DNA of 16,511 nucleotides from Rhodobiaceae bacterium. Lineage in GTDB: Bacteria; Pseudomonadota; Alphaproteobacteria; Parvibaculales; Parvibaculaceae. Under the pieces are notes generated by a model that was not told the DNA's origin, searched no databases, and saw nothing but the letters and a program-made list of their open reading frames with translations. The DNA is taken from the NCBI GenBank assembly GCA_002401305.2, contig NVSO02000133.1:1-16511 (forward strand). The letters run 5' to 3'. This document shows, in pieces, positions 6,803 through 15,231 of this stretch. The position numbers and the translations under genes were made by a program. How positions within the stretch are numbered: position 1 is the stretch's first letter; each line of letters starts with the position of its first letter.

Positions 6803-8038
6803 ATGTTTTCTGCCTTGAGCCGATATCTTGTTAGACTGACTTTCACACCTTTTGCTATTGCGACGGTTGTGTTGACCGGCATCATTTGGCTCACGCAAGC
6901 TTTGCAGCTACTTGATGTCGTGATCGCGCAGGGACAGGGTTCTGGCACATTCTTCCTTCTCACTCTTCTGGTGCTGCCAACTGTTTTAGCGATCGTCCTG
7001 CCTATTGCCTTGTTTTTTGGCGTCCTGTTTGCGCTGCATAAGGCCTATACGGACAGCGAATTGGTTGTGATGTTTGCGGCAGGTGTGAGCCGCTGGGGCA
7101 TTGCTCTGCCGATTTTGGGATTTTCAAGTTTGATCTCTGTCGTGATCTTTCTGCTCAACCTCTACATCATGCCCGCCGCCCACAGAGAGCTGAAGACCCG
7201 AATTTATGATATTCGTGCCGACATTGCCTCGTCCATGATCCGTGAGGGCTCTTTCACCAACCCGATCAGCGGCTTGACCGTTTATGTTCGAGAGCGGTCC
7301 GGGAACGGTGTCATCGAAGGTATTTTGGTGCATGACAATCGCAATCCAGATGAACCAATTACCTATATGGCTGATACAGGCCAGTTGATCCGCTCTGCTG
7401 CGGGACCGCGATTGGTGATGTTCAATGGTACTGTTCAACGTGTCTCCCACAACCGAACCAATGATCCGGATGCGGTTACACCTACCAAAACCTCCATTAC
7501 CGTGCTTCATTTTGCGACCTACACCTACGATTTGTCGGCCTTAGCGCCGAATCGTAACAAGGGCTACCTCGAAGCGCGGGAGAGATATCTGTGGGAACTC
7601 TTCGAATATGACCCAACAGATGCTTATTCAGAGCGCAATCGAGGGAAACTGCTCGCGGAACTCCATGATCGCTTGGTCTCGAACTTATTCCCGCTGATGC
7701 TTGCCAGCATCGCCATTGCGTCTCTTATTTCTGCAGAGTTCAATAGACGTGGCTATGCCTCACGGCTTGTGATTGCCATCGTCTTTGCCCTACTGGCCCG
7801 TTTATTAGCGCTTGGATTGTTCAATATGGCCGACAGCAGCAAAGTGGCCGTTGTCGCCTATTATCTGCTGCCCATTGGGGTAATCGGTATGGCACTTGCC
7901 AGCATTGCTGGAGTGCCCTTTGATAAATGGGTTCTCAAAGCCTGGTACTCTGTTGTCGATCGCGTTCGCCCCCCCACGACACCTTCTTCAGGCACGCCTT
8001 CTTCTGGCACTCCCCCGGCGTCAGGAGATACAGCATGA
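6803..8038 (+). CDS. lptF: LPS export ABC transporter permease LptF
   Basis: LptF pairs with LptG in the inner membrane; with the LptB ATPase they extract lipopolysaccharide and push it along the LptC-A-D bridge. The product has 411 residues with the expected plan: three transmembrane helices near 14-36, 52-78 and 98-120, a periplasmic beta-jellyroll of about 170 residues, and three more helices near 294-312, 316-337 and 345-366. The cytoplasmic coupling helix between TM2 and TM3 (SELVVMFAAGVSRW, 85-98) has the conserved glutamate (E86) that contacts LptB in the family. The C-terminal tail is unusual: a Pro/Ser/Gly/Thr-rich cytoplasmic extension with a short tandem repeat. The ATG at 6803 lacks a strong ribosome site. 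The stop overlaps the lptG start as ATGA. Confidence 0.93.
   Translation: MFSALSRYLVRLTFTPFAIATVVLTGIIWLTQALQLLDVVIAQGQGSGTFFLLTLLVLPTVLAIVLPIALFFGVLFALHKAYTDSELVVMFAAGVSRWGIALPILGFSSLISVVIFLLNLYIMPAAHRELKTRIYDIRADIASSMIREGSFTNPISGLTVYVRERSGNGVIEGILVHDNRNPDEPITYMADTGQLIRSAAGPRLVMFNGTVQRVSHNRTNDPDAVTPTKTSITVLHFATYTYDLSALAPNRNKGYLEARERYLWELFEYDPTDAYSERNRGKLLAELHDRLVSNLFPLMLASIAIASLISAEFNRRGYASRLVIAIVFALLARLLALGLFNMADSSKVAVVAYYLLPIGVIGMALASIAGVPFDKWVLKAWYSVVDRVRPPTTPSSGTPSSGTPPASGDTA
7979..8008 (+). repeat. 15-bp tandem repeat in the 3' end of lptF
   Basis: Two copies of a 15-mer, ACACCTTCTTCAGGC (7979-7993) and ACGCCTTCTTCTGGC (7994-8008), encode TPSSG twice and are followed by a partial third unit, TPPASG. 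The copies differ at two third-codon positions, so the peptide repeat is conserved while the DNA has drifted. Confidence 0.8.
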
Positions 8039-9135
8039 ACTTTAGCTGGACCCTTTCTCGATATTTTGGCTCGCAATTCCTAAAAATGACCCTTGGGGCT
8101 TTTGCGGTTTGCATGGTGGTCATCTTTTTAGCGGATTTCGTGGAGTTATTACGGCGCACGTCCGACAAGGAGGGCATTAGTTTTTTCGATGTTATGACCA
8201 TGACGTCGCTGCGCATGCCTAGTTTAGGGGCTGAGGTTTTGCCCTTTGCGGTGCTCATTGGGGCGATGGCGGCTCTGCTTCGGCTCAATCGCTCGAGTGA
8301 ACTTGTTATCGCCCGCGCGGCAGGCGTGTCTGCATGGCAGTTTTTGGCCCCGCTATTGGTGTTGGCGTTTGTAATCGGCACATTTGTCACCACGGTTTAC
8401 AACCCAATTGCCGCGCGCATGATTTCCCGATTTGAGGTTATGGAAGCTAAGCACATCAAAGGCCGCGCCAGCATTCTTTCCCTCAGTCAATCGGGCCTTT
8501 GGCTGGGTGAGGCCAATAAGGAAGGCCGGAAAGTCGTGCACGCACTGCGCGGGAGTCAAACGGAGCTGGGGATTACTCTGCAAGACGTCATTGTTTTTCA
8601 ATACGGTCCTAAAGAAGAGTTTTTGGGCCGAATCGATGCGGAAAAAGCGTCCCTCGAGAACGGATATTGGCTTTTGACAAACGCCTGGATCACTGGAATT
8701 GAACCGCCCACGTTGTTTGAGAAAGAATATCGTCTAAAAACCACTCTGCAGCCATCACAGGTGCAAGAGAGCTTTGCCAGCCCGAAAACCATCTCTTTTT
8801 GGGACCTCCCTCGGTTTATTGAAACCGCAGAAAAATCCGGATTTTCGGCAATTCGACATCGGATTTATTGGCATTCCCTAATTTCGAATCCTGTTCTTTT
8901 TGCCACAATGGTGTTGATTGCAGCCGCTTTCACCATGCGCGCGTCTCGCATGGGCGGGCTTAATCGACTTATCATCGGAGCCGTCATCGCTGGCTTTTTG
9001 TTCTTCTTCCTTACAAAACTTTCCTTAGCGCTCGGAAACAGCGGCAGCGTGCCTCCCTTCCTTGCAGCCTGGGCACCCGCGGGGGTTGCGCTCCTCCTCG
9101 GGCTGTCAGCCCTGTTTTATCTGGAAGACGGCTAG
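8035..9135 (+). CDS. lptG: LPS export ABC transporter permease LptG
   Basis: LptG is the second permease half of the LptB2FG lipopolysaccharide extractor. The 366-residue product has transmembrane helices near 17-37, 64-82 and 101-122, a periplasmic jellyroll domain, and three C-terminal helices near 282-301, 308-332 and 338-362. The LptB-contacting coupling helix is SSELVIARAAGVSAW (87-101) with conserved E89. The start at 8035 was chosen because the ATG follows a GGAG ribosome site (SD near 8023-8027) and overlaps the lptF stop as ATGA; a longer in-frame extension back to 7927 would lie inside lptF and has no family support. It is followed by a 66-bp gap and then lptD. Confidence 0.94.
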   Translation: MNFSWTLSRYFGSQFLKMTLGAFAVCMVVIFLADFVELLRRTSDKEGISFFDVMTMTSLRMPSLGAEVLPFAVLIGAMAALLRLNRSSELVIARAAGVSAWQFLAPLLVLAFVIGTFVTTVYNPIAARMISRFEVMEAKHIKGRASILSLSQSGLWLGEANKEGRKVVHALRGSQTELGITLQDVIVFQYGPKEEFLGRIDAEKASLENGYWLLTNAWITGIEPPTLFEKEYRLKTTLQPSQVQESFASPKTISFWDLPRFIETAEKSGFSAIRHRIYWHSLISNPVLFATMVLIAAAFTMRASRMGGLNRLIIGAVIAGFLFFFLTKLSLALGNSGSVPPFLAAWAPAGVALLLGLSALFYLEDG

Positions 9136-9151
9136 GTTAATTTCGAGATTA

Positions 9152-9166
9152 CTAGGTTTTACCTAG
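9152..9166. repeat. Perfect palindrome CTAGGT-TTT-ACCTAG before lptD
   Basis: CTAGGT (9152-9157) and ACCTAG (9161-9166) are exact reverse complements around a 3-nt centre, in the 66-bp lptG-lptD gap. It is followed by AAAA rather than T, so it is not a forward terminator. The sequence TAGGTTAAT also appears twice in the gap (from 9132 and from 9196). An operator or an RNA hairpin is possible; no function can be assigned. Confidence 0.5.
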
Positions 9167-9201
9167 AAAATGCGGCTCAAACTCTCTAGAAGTGTAGGTT
9201 A

Positions 9202-11571
9202 ATGAGGGTAAGACGGAGAATGGCTGGGGGTATGGTGTTTTCTGAAAACGGCTATTGGGGTAATGGGACATTGACGTCAAATCGTGAAAAACAGTGGTCA
9301 AAACGCACCCAAATCATGGGAAGTGTTGCGCAGGCCTGCTTTTCACTGATGGCGGCGCCCCTTTCGAGCGGCATTCTACTGGGGAGCGCGCTCGTATTCG
9401 GCCTTACGTTTAGCGATGCCGCGCTGCATTCAGCCGCATCTGCTGAGCCCCTCCCGACCGTGCAAGCTGTCTCAAAAGACGACGAAGTTTTGATGCAGGC
9501 TGACGAGCTCGTTTACAATCAAGACACGCAGATCGTCACGGCTGAGGGCAATGTAGAAATCGTCTATGGCCCCCGCATTTTGATGGCTGACCGCGTTACT
9601 TACAATCAAACCACGGGCGCAGTGAGCGCCCAAGGCAATGTGACCCTGATGGAACCGTCGGGCGATGTGATTTTTGCTGACAATGTCGAGCTTACCGATG
9701 AGATGAGAAATGGGATTGTGGAATCCATCTCGATTCTGCTCGCTGACAAATCTCGCCTTGCTGGTAGTAAAGCTGAACGCAAAAATGGGAATGTGACGAC
9801 CTTGCACAAAGGCGTTTTCAGCCCCTGCGAAGTGTGTAAAGAGGATCCAACGCGCGCGCCTTCCTGGCAGGTAAAAGCCTATAAGGTGGTGCACAACAAT
9901 GAAGAGCATCGGATTTCTTACGAGGACGCTATCTTTGAAGTTTTGGGTGTCCCGGTCATGTACCTGCCCTTCTTCTCCCACCCAGATCCAACCGTTGACC
10001 GCCAATCTGGCTTTCTGACGCCGTCCTTCAAGATCTCGGACGAGCTGGGCACGCAGTTTCAAATTCCTTACTATTGGGCTATTCAGCCCAATATGGATGC
10101 GACCCTTACGCCGCGTTACACGCGCGTTCAGGGGATGATGTACCAAGGTCAATTCCGCCATCGGTTGAATGAAGGCAATTATTCTTTCGACATCGCAACA
10201 AATTTCCCTAAAAATCCACAAAAAGATGTTGGCACGCCCGCAGATACTAATTTTCGCGGCTCCCTCTTCAGCCATGCCGCTTTCAAGTCAGAGTCTGATT
10301 GGTCTTGGGGTTGGAATGTGGAGCTGGCGTCAGACGACACGTTTTTGCGCCGCTTTAGCATTTCCAATGAAACAAACCTGACGTCCACGGCCTATATCGA
10401 AAAAGCGTTTGGCCAAGACTTCCTGCGGGCTGAAGGGTTCTTCTTCCAGGGATTGCTGACAACAGATGATGACGACACGACCCCATTTGTTGCCCCCCTG
10501 ATCAACTACCACCATGTCTTTGACGATAAAATCCTTGGGGGCAGCGCCACCCTTGATACCAATGTCATGGTGTTGCGCCGCACGGAGGGGGCCAATTCCA
10601 CCCGCTTCTCAAATACATTTGGTTGGGAATTACCGACGACCACAGATTCGGGCGAGCTTTATACGTTCTTTGCTAGTTTACGGGGCGACCTCTATCACAC
10701 CGATGATGTAACCCTTGACGATGGCAGCACGAGTGACGGCAACTACATTGCCCGTGCGCTCCCTGCTCTGGGCGTTGAATGGCGCTGGCCATTGGTGCAA
10801 AGCACTGGTAGTTCACGCCAAATCATCGAACCGATTGTTCAGCTGATTTACTCCCCGTACGGAGGCAATCCAGATGAAATCCCGGATGAAGATTCATCTG
10901 CGTTTGACTTCGACGATTCCAACCTCTTCGATCGCAACCGATTTGCCGGCCTTGATCAATGGGAAGGCGGACCGCGGGCCAACATTGGCGTGCAAGCGTC
11001 CACCTACAGTGCAAATGGTGGATTTGCGAGCTTCATGATCGGTCAAACTCTGCGCTTAAGAGAAAACTCTGCCTTTAGCCAAGAGACTGGCTTACGCGAT
11101 CAGCAGTCTGATTATGTTGGTGCAACTGTTTGGCGTCCGAACAACAATTTTGAAATTTCACACCGCTTCCGGATTGATCACGATACGTGGGAAATTCACC
11201 GTAATGAGGTCTATCTCAACGGCAAGTACGGCCCCGTAAGTGGCTCTCTCAGCTATGGCCAATTTGGTGAAACCTTTTCTTCGGACCTTCAGGACCGGGA
11301 AGAAATTTATGCATCAGCTAAATACCAATTCACTGACTTCTGGTCACTCAGCGGGTCCAGCCGACGGGACTTGGTGAAAAGTCTCTCAATCGAAAACAAG
11401 ATTGGTATCGATTACCTTGATGAATGCATCGGCTTTGGCCTTTCCTATGAGGAAAGCAACTACATAGACCGAGATATTCAACCCGAACAATCCATTATAT
11501 TCCGAATTTCCTTGAAGCATTTGGGTGGTACGTCGTTCTCTCAAGATGTAACTGAAAGCACAGCGTATTAA
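9202..11571 (+). CDS. lptD: LPS assembly outer-membrane translocon LptD
   Basis: LptD is the beta-barrel that, plugged by lipoprotein LptE, inserts lipopolysaccharide into the outer leaflet. The 789-residue product has a signal sequence ending SAASA/E (after residue 81), an OstA/LptA-like jellyroll (about 95-225) with VTAEGNVEIVYG and AQGNVTLMEP, and a large C-terminal barrel (about 290-780). Cysteines are C209 and C212 (CEVC) in the jellyroll and a lone C742 (DECIGFGLSYEE) near the end of the barrel, unlike E. coli, which has separate N-terminal cysteines and an adjacent C-terminal pair. The start is uncertain: 9202 gives an unusually long, basic N terminus; 9220, 9232 and 9316 are in-frame alternatives, none with a clearly better ribosome site. 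SurA, encoded next, assists LptD folding in E. coli. No LptE gene is visible here. Confidence 0.92.
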   Translation: MRVRRRMAGGMVFSENGYWGNGTLTSNREKQWSKRTQIMGSVAQACFSLMAAPLSSGILLGSALVFGLTFSDAALHSAASAEPLPTVQAVSKDDEVLMQADELVYNQDTQIVTAEGNVEIVYGPRILMADRVTYNQTTGAVSAQGNVTLMEPSGDVIFADNVELTDEMRNGIVESISILLADKSRLAGSKAERKNGNVTTLHKGVFSPCEVCKEDPTRAPSWQVKAYKVVHNNEEHRISYEDAIFEVLGVPVMYLPFFSHPDPTVDRQSGFLTPSFKISDELGTQFQIPYYWAIQPNMDATLTPRYTRVQGMMYQGQFRHRLNEGNYSFDIATNFPKNPQKDVGTPADTNFRGSLFSHAAFKSESDWSWGWNVELASDDTFLRRFSISNETNLTSTAYIEKAFGQDFLRAEGFFFQGLLTTDDDDTTPFVAPLINYHHVFDDKILGGSATLDTNVMVLRRTEGANSTRFSNTFGWELPTTTDSGELYTFFASLRGDLYHTDDVTLDDGSTSDGNYIARALPALGVEWRWPLVQSTGSSRQIIEPIVQLIYSPYGGNPDEIPDEDSSAFDFDDSNLFDRNRFAGLDQWEGGPRANIGVQASTYSANGGFASFMIGQTLRLRENSAFSQETGLRDQQSDYVGATVWRPNNNFEISHRFRIDHDTWEIHRNEVYLNGKYGPVSGSLSYGQFGETFSSDLQDREEIYASAKYQFTDFWSLSGSSRRDLVKSLSIENKIGIDYLDECIGFGLSYEESNYIDRDIQPEQSIIFRISLKHLGGTSFSQDVTESTAY

Positions 11572-11607
11572 TTGTCCGTAATAACCGCTCCAATCTATGT
11601 GGAAATG

Positions 11608-11635
11608 TTGAAACGCATTCTTAATTGAGTATGCT
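11608..11635 (+). promoter_or_regulatory. Candidate promoter of surA-pdxA-rsmA
   Basis: TTGAAA (11608-11613) and TATGCT (11630-11635) are 16 bp apart in the 183-bp gap after lptD, close to a housekeeping sigma-70 pattern. Transcription would start near 11642 and leave a leader of about 110 nt before surA. The gap has no obvious terminator, so lptD read-through into surA also seems possible. Confidence 0.5.
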
Positions 11636-11656
11636 GACCCAATAGAAGTAATTGCC

Positions 11657-11745
11657 CCGCCCGTTAGTCTTCCCTTCTTCTCAACTGTTTAGGGCGGTAG
11701 CGTGCAACCAATTTATTGCCTCCGTAAACGCTTCAGAACTGAGGC
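11657..11745 (+). promoter_or_regulatory. Structured surA leader; hairpin over the Shine-Dalgarno
   Basis: Two pairings are visible in the surA leader. CCGCCC (11657-11662) can pair with GGGCGG (11692-11697). GCTTCA (11730-11735) pairs with TGAGGC (11740-11745) around GAAC, with one T-G wobble, and this small hairpin contains the GAGG (11741-11744) that would serve the ATG at 11755. Masking of the ribosome site is an inference from pairing alone. Confidence 0.35.
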
Positions 11746-11754
11746 TGAGATTTC

Positions 11755-13089
11755 ATGACTAGGTGCAGAATGACACTCTTCAGACGATTGCTAGACCTTG
11801 CTTCTCTTCGCTCCAGATTTTCTTTCGCAGCATTAGCTTTAAGCGGATTCGCTTTGACGCTGGTACCCGGCGCGCACCTTATTGCACCGGCACAAGCCGC
11901 CGAAGTTCAGGGCATTGCTGCAATTGTCAATGATCAGGTTATTTCTGAATATGACCTTGACCAGCGCATGCGTTTGCTTGTCGCATCTGGCAGCATTCGG
12001 CCTAAAAAAGAGAATGTTGCCCGGTTAAAACAGCAAGTGCTTCGCAGCTTGGTCGACGAAAAACTACAGAGCCAAGAATTAGAGCGCCTGGAGCTGAAGG
12101 TTGATCAAAAGGAAATTGATTCTGCCCTTGAGCAAATTGCGTCCCGGACCGGCCGCAAACCTGATGAAATCATCGAACTTTTGGCAAAGTCAGGCGTCAC
12201 GAAAGAATCCTTCATTGGCCAGATCACAGCCAACTTAGCTTGGCAAAAGGTGACCGCCCGTCTTTTTGCCCCTCAAGTGACTGTTAGCGCGGACGAAGTG
12301 GATGAAATCCTCAATCGTTTGGCCGCTGATGCAGATCAAAAGCAATACCAATTGTCAGAACTTGTGCTTTCCTTCGACAATGCCGCGCAAGAACGCGAGA
12401 TGATGGCTGGGGCACAGCGCTTGGTTCAACAATTGCGCCAAGGTGCTCCGTTCCAAGCGGTCGCCTCTCAGTTCTCCCAGTCAGCCTCTGCCGCACGTGG
12501 TGGCGACATTGGATGGGTCGCTGAAACCCAATTACCCGAGAACGCAGTTGATGCGATCCGTGCGACCCCCTTAGGCGGTGTCACTGACCCTATTCGCGCC
12601 ACGAACAGTATCTTTGTTTATAATGTACGGGCAGCGCAACAAGGCACCGGCCCGAATGCAATGAAAAACCAGTTCATTCTGCTGCGCGTTCTCTTTCCGG
12701 TTCCCAAAAACGCTTCAAATGCGCAGTACAACACAGCCGACGCTAAGGCGAAAAAAGTTAAAGCCCAATTCAAAACCTGCAAACAATTAGCCGACATTGC
12801 GCCTAAATTTGGGGGCAAAGTAGACGCGCCACAAACCGCGCTCGCTAGCCAATTGCGCGACCCACTGCGCAGTCAATTGCAGGCTTCAGAAGCCGGTACT
12901 GTGCTTGGTCCAATGCGTTCTAAAGCAGGCGCGGAGCTCTTTGCTATTTGCGACCGTAAAGATGACCAAGGCACAAACATCACTCGAGAGAGCATTGAAA
13001 ACAGCTTGTTCTCTCAGAAGACCTCAATGGTTTCTCGTCGTCACCTGCGTGACTTACGCCGCGATGCTATTGTGGATTCCAAGAAGTAG
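11755..13089 (+). CDS. surA: Periplasmic chaperone and peptidyl-prolyl isomerase SurA
   Basis: SurA escorts unfolded outer-membrane proteins, LptD among them, through the periplasm to the Bam complex. The 444-residue product has a signal peptide with hydrophobic core SFAALALSGFALTLV and cleavage near APAQA/A (residue 48), then the chaperone domain opening with IAAIVNDQVISEYDLDQRM. One clear parvulin domain spans about 196-291 (QLSELVLSF, GGDIGWVAETQLPENA). The next 110 residues look like a diverged second parvulin domain, and the C-terminal helix ITRESIENSLFSQKTSMVSR is typical of SurA. ATG 11755 has GAGG 10 nt upstream; ATG 11770, with AGGTG 6 nt upstream, would also give a complete signal peptide, so the start is open by five residues. 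pdxA follows after 7 nt. Confidence 0.92.
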   Translation: MTRCRMTLFRRLLDLASLRSRFSFAALALSGFALTLVPGAHLIAPAQAAEVQGIAAIVNDQVISEYDLDQRMRLLVASGSIRPKKENVARLKQQVLRSLVDEKLQSQELERLELKVDQKEIDSALEQIASRTGRKPDEIIELLAKSGVTKESFIGQITANLAWQKVTARLFAPQVTVSADEVDEILNRLAADADQKQYQLSELVLSFDNAAQEREMMAGAQRLVQQLRQGAPFQAVASQFSQSASAARGGDIGWVAETQLPENAVDAIRATPLGGVTDPIRATNSIFVYNVRAAQQGTGPNAMKNQFILLRVLFPVPKNASNAQYNTADAKAKKVKAQFKTCKQLADIAPKFGGKVDAPQTALASQLRDPLRSQLQASEAGTVLGPMRSKAGAELFAICDRKDDQGTNITRESIENSLFSQKTSMVSRRHLRDLRRDAIVDSKK

Positions 13090-13096
13090 GTCATAG

Positions 13097-14164
13097 ATGA
13101 GCCAAGCTGCTTCACCTGCCCGCCCCCTAGCGCCTGAGGCGCTGGTGGTCACCATGGGTGACCCAGCAGGTATTGGCGGTGAGATTGCGCTCAAAGCGTG
13201 GCTGGCGCGCGGCGCTGGTCTGCCTGCATTCTTCCTTCTCGACAGTCCAGCTCGGCTCAAAGCCGTGGCTAGCCAGTTGCAGCTCGACGTGCCCATTTGC
13301 CCCATATCTAAACCCGAGGACGCCAAAGCAGTCTTTCAAAAAGGCCTGCCCGTTCTTGCACTGCGCGAGACGGATGCGCTCCCCGGCGTGGAACTGGGAA
13401 CACCCAATCCTGCTTGGAGCAAAGCCGTCATCGCCTCTATTACACAGGCGGTTGAGCTGGTGCAAAAAGGGGAATGCAGCGGGTTGGTCACCAACCCTAT
13501 TCACAAGGCCTCTCTCTATGAGGCAGGGTTTAAGCATCCAGGACATACAGAGTTTCTAGCTGAATTGACCGGCGGCTCGCCTGTTATGATGCTGTCCGCA
13601 CCTGGGTTGAAGGTCATTCCCATTACTATTCACACTGCCTTGAAGAATGTTACCTCAGAGCTCACCTCGACAAAAATAGAGACTTGTGGACGTATTCTGG
13701 CCCAAAGCCTTACCCAAGACTTTGGGATCGCACAGCCCCGCATCGCTGTTGCCGCCCTCAATCCCCACGCAGGAGAGAACGGCGCGATGGGGGACGAAGA
13801 AGGTCTTATTATTCAACCCGCCGTGGATAAGTTACGCGCGGAGGGGATTGATATTTTTGACCCTGCCCCCGCTGATACTCTGTTCCACCAACGTGCACGC
13901 GCACGCTATGATGCTGTTTTGTGCATGTATCATGATCAAGCGCTGATCCCGTTGAAAACAATTGATTTTGACCGAGGGGTCAATACAACCCTTGGCTTGC
14001 CAATCGTGCGCACCTCGCCCGATCACGGCACAGCTTTTGACATAGCAGCCCAAGGTGTCGCCAACGCAGAGAGCTTTATTGCGGCCCTCCACGGCGCGGC
14101 AACGATGGTAGCCCATAGAATTGAAAGCCGTACGCGCGGCTTGACGGAGAACAATAATGAGTGA
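13097..14164 (+). CDS. pdxA: 4-hydroxythreonine-4-phosphate dehydrogenase
   Basis: PdxA oxidises 4-phosphohydroxy-L-threonine with NAD(P), and the product condenses (via PdxJ) into pyridoxine phosphate in the DXP-dependent vitamin B6 pathway. The 355-residue protein opens with the family motif [18 protein letters not shown] (17-34). The divalent-metal histidines are all present: H150 (GHTEF), H224 (LNPHAGENG) and H279 ([11 protein letters not shown]), followed by [15 protein letters not shown]. The length is about 25 residues above E. coli PdxA (329), due mainly to an N-terminal extension before residue 15. It sits 7 nt after surA and overlaps rsmA by 8 nt (14157-14164); the surA-pdxA-rsmA order is shared with many proteobacteria. 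Confidence 0.96.
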   Translation: MSQAASPARPLAPEALVVTMGDPAGIGGEIALKAWLARGAGLPAFFLLDSPARLKAVASQLQLDVPICPISKPEDAKAVFQKGLPVLALRETDALPGVELGTPNPAWSKAVIASITQAVELVQKGECSGLVTNPIHKASLYEAGFKHPGHTEFLAELTGGSPVMMLSAPGLKVIPITIHTALKNVTSELTSTKIETCGRILAQSLTQDFGIAQPRIAVAALNPHAGENGAMGDEEGLIIQPAVDKLRAEGIDIFDPAPADTLFHQRARARYDAVLCMYHDQALIPLKTIDFDRGVNTTLGLPIVRTSPDHGTAFDIAAQGVANAESFIAALHGAATMVAHRIESRTRGLTENNNE

Positions 14165-14996
14165 CGGCCTTCCCCCTTTACGCGATGTCATCGACACCCA
14201 TGGCTTGCGTGCTAAAAAATCTTTGGGTCAGAACTTTCTACTCGACCTAAACCTGACCAGTCGCATTGCGCGCACCGCGGGAAGTTTTACCGGGTTTGAT
14301 ATTATCGAAGTGGGTCCGGGACCTGGAGGGCTTACGCGCGCGCTTTTGACGGAAGGTGCAGAACGCGTCATTGCGATTGAACGCGACCCTCGTTGCCTTG
14401 CGGCTTTGGCAGAGATTCAAGCGGCTTATCCAGGACGTTTGGAGATTATCGAAGGAGACGCACTGGAGGTTGATTTGGAAAAACTATCCGATCGACCCAA
14501 AAAAATCGTCGCCAACTTGCCCTATAATGTCGCCACACCGCTCCTTGTCGGCTGGTTAGAGAGTGAACCTTGGCCGCCGTTCTTCAAAAACCTCTCGCTC
14601 ATGTTCCAAAAAGAAGTGGCTGACCGAATTACCGCACAACCAGGCAGCAAGGCCTATGGCCGTTTGTCCATTTTGGCGCAGTGGCGCTGTGAGGCTGAGC
14701 TCATGTTTGATGTAGATCGGCTTAATTTTACGCCCCCTCCCAAAGTCACCTCTTCTATTGTCCGGCTTACCCCCCGCCCTGAACCACTTGCCCCCGCTGA
14801 TGCAGGCATGCTGAACCGTGTTGTACGCGCTGCCTTTGGGCAGAGACGCAAAATGGTCAGAGCTAGCCTTAAACCCTTGGGACGTGACCCGTTACCGCTG
14901 CTTGAAGAAGCTGGCATTATCCAAACAGCTCGGGCCGAAACCCTCTCAGTTGAGCAGTTCTGCGCCTTAGCGCGCGCCTATAGCGCTGCTGAATAA
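14157..14996 (+). CDS. rsmA: 16S rRNA (adenine1518/1519-N6)-dimethyltransferase (KsgA)
   Basis: RsmA uses SAM to dimethylate two adjacent adenines in the 3' terminal loop of 16S rRNA, a late checkpoint in small-subunit assembly. The 279-residue product has the family motifs in order: [11 protein letters not shown] (20-30), SAM-binding [10 protein letters not shown] (51-60), an acidic residue in AIERD, GDAL, and the catalytic NLPYNV (120-125). [12 protein letters not shown] and the C-terminal [13 protein letters not shown] segment complete the match. The ATG overlaps the end of pdxA by 8 nt, so the two are translated from one message and probably coupled. It is the last gene of the surA-pdxA-rsmA run; a 231-bp gap follows. 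Confidence 0.96.
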   Translation: MSDGLPPLRDVIDTHGLRAKKSLGQNFLLDLNLTSRIARTAGSFTGFDIIEVGPGPGGLTRALLTEGAERVIAIERDPRCLAALAEIQAAYPGRLEIIEGDALEVDLEKLSDRPKKIVANLPYNVATPLLVGWLESEPWPPFFKNLSLMFQKEVADRITAQPGSKAYGRLSILAQWRCEAELMFDVDRLNFTPPPKVTSSIVRLTPRPEPLAPADAGMLNRVVRAAFGQRRKMVRASLKPLGRDPLPLLEEAGIIQTARAETLSVEQFCALARAYSAAE

Positions 14997-15062
14997 ATTT
15001 GTCTGATGTCGCATTGTCCCGGCCGAGCAGTCGTGGCAAACTGAGCGCATCGGGTCAAAGCT

Positions 15063-15101
15063 CCTACCACTGCCGGAGCATTTACTGGCAGCAAGTGTAG
15101 G
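15063..15101. repeat. Interrupted hairpin downstream of rsmA
   Basis: CCTAC (15063-15067) pairs with GTAGG (15097-15101), and CTGCC (15070-15074) pairs with GGCAG (15087-15091), giving a two-part stem with an internal loop and a 12-nt apical loop. No U-run follows directly, so it is at best a weak or Rho-assisted terminator. The rest of 14997-15192 shows no gene. Confidence 0.35.
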
Positions 15102-15192
15102 CGCTCTGGCCTTTATTACAGGGCGGAGTGGTGTACATTCACCTCTCACAATAGATATCCCTCAAATACGCCGCAGACGCGTATAGGTAGCT

Positions 15193-15231
15193 ATGAAAAA
15201 AATAACCGGCTCAGGAGGCCGCCAGCTATGA
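15193..15231 (+). CDS. 12-codon leader mini-ORF coupled to the alcohol dehydrogenase gene
   Basis: ATG at 15193 opens a frame encoding MKKITGSGGRQL that ends with TGA at 15229-15231, overlapping the dehydrogenase ATG (15228) by three bases. The mini-ORF contains within it the AGGAGG ribosome site of the main gene, and it has its own weak TAGG site 5 nt upstream. The context AGCTATGAAA occurs at both starts (15189-15198 and 15224-15233). Translation of the mini-ORF could couple to, or compete with, the main start. It may also be chance. Confidence 0.3.
   Translation: MKKITGSGGRQL

Noticed and set aside
7927..8034. Upstream extension of lptG
   Set aside because: It overlaps the end of lptF in another frame and does not resemble LptG; the ATG at 8035 has GGAG and an ATGA coupling.
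9472..10275. 267-codon open frame on the minus strand
   Set aside because: It lies entirely inside lptD, whose domains and cysteines are clear; the antisense translation has no recognisable motif and is best explained by codon bias.
14967..15149. 60-codon minus-strand frame after rsmA
   Set aside because: It has no ribosome site or recognisable content and partly overlaps the end of rsmA.
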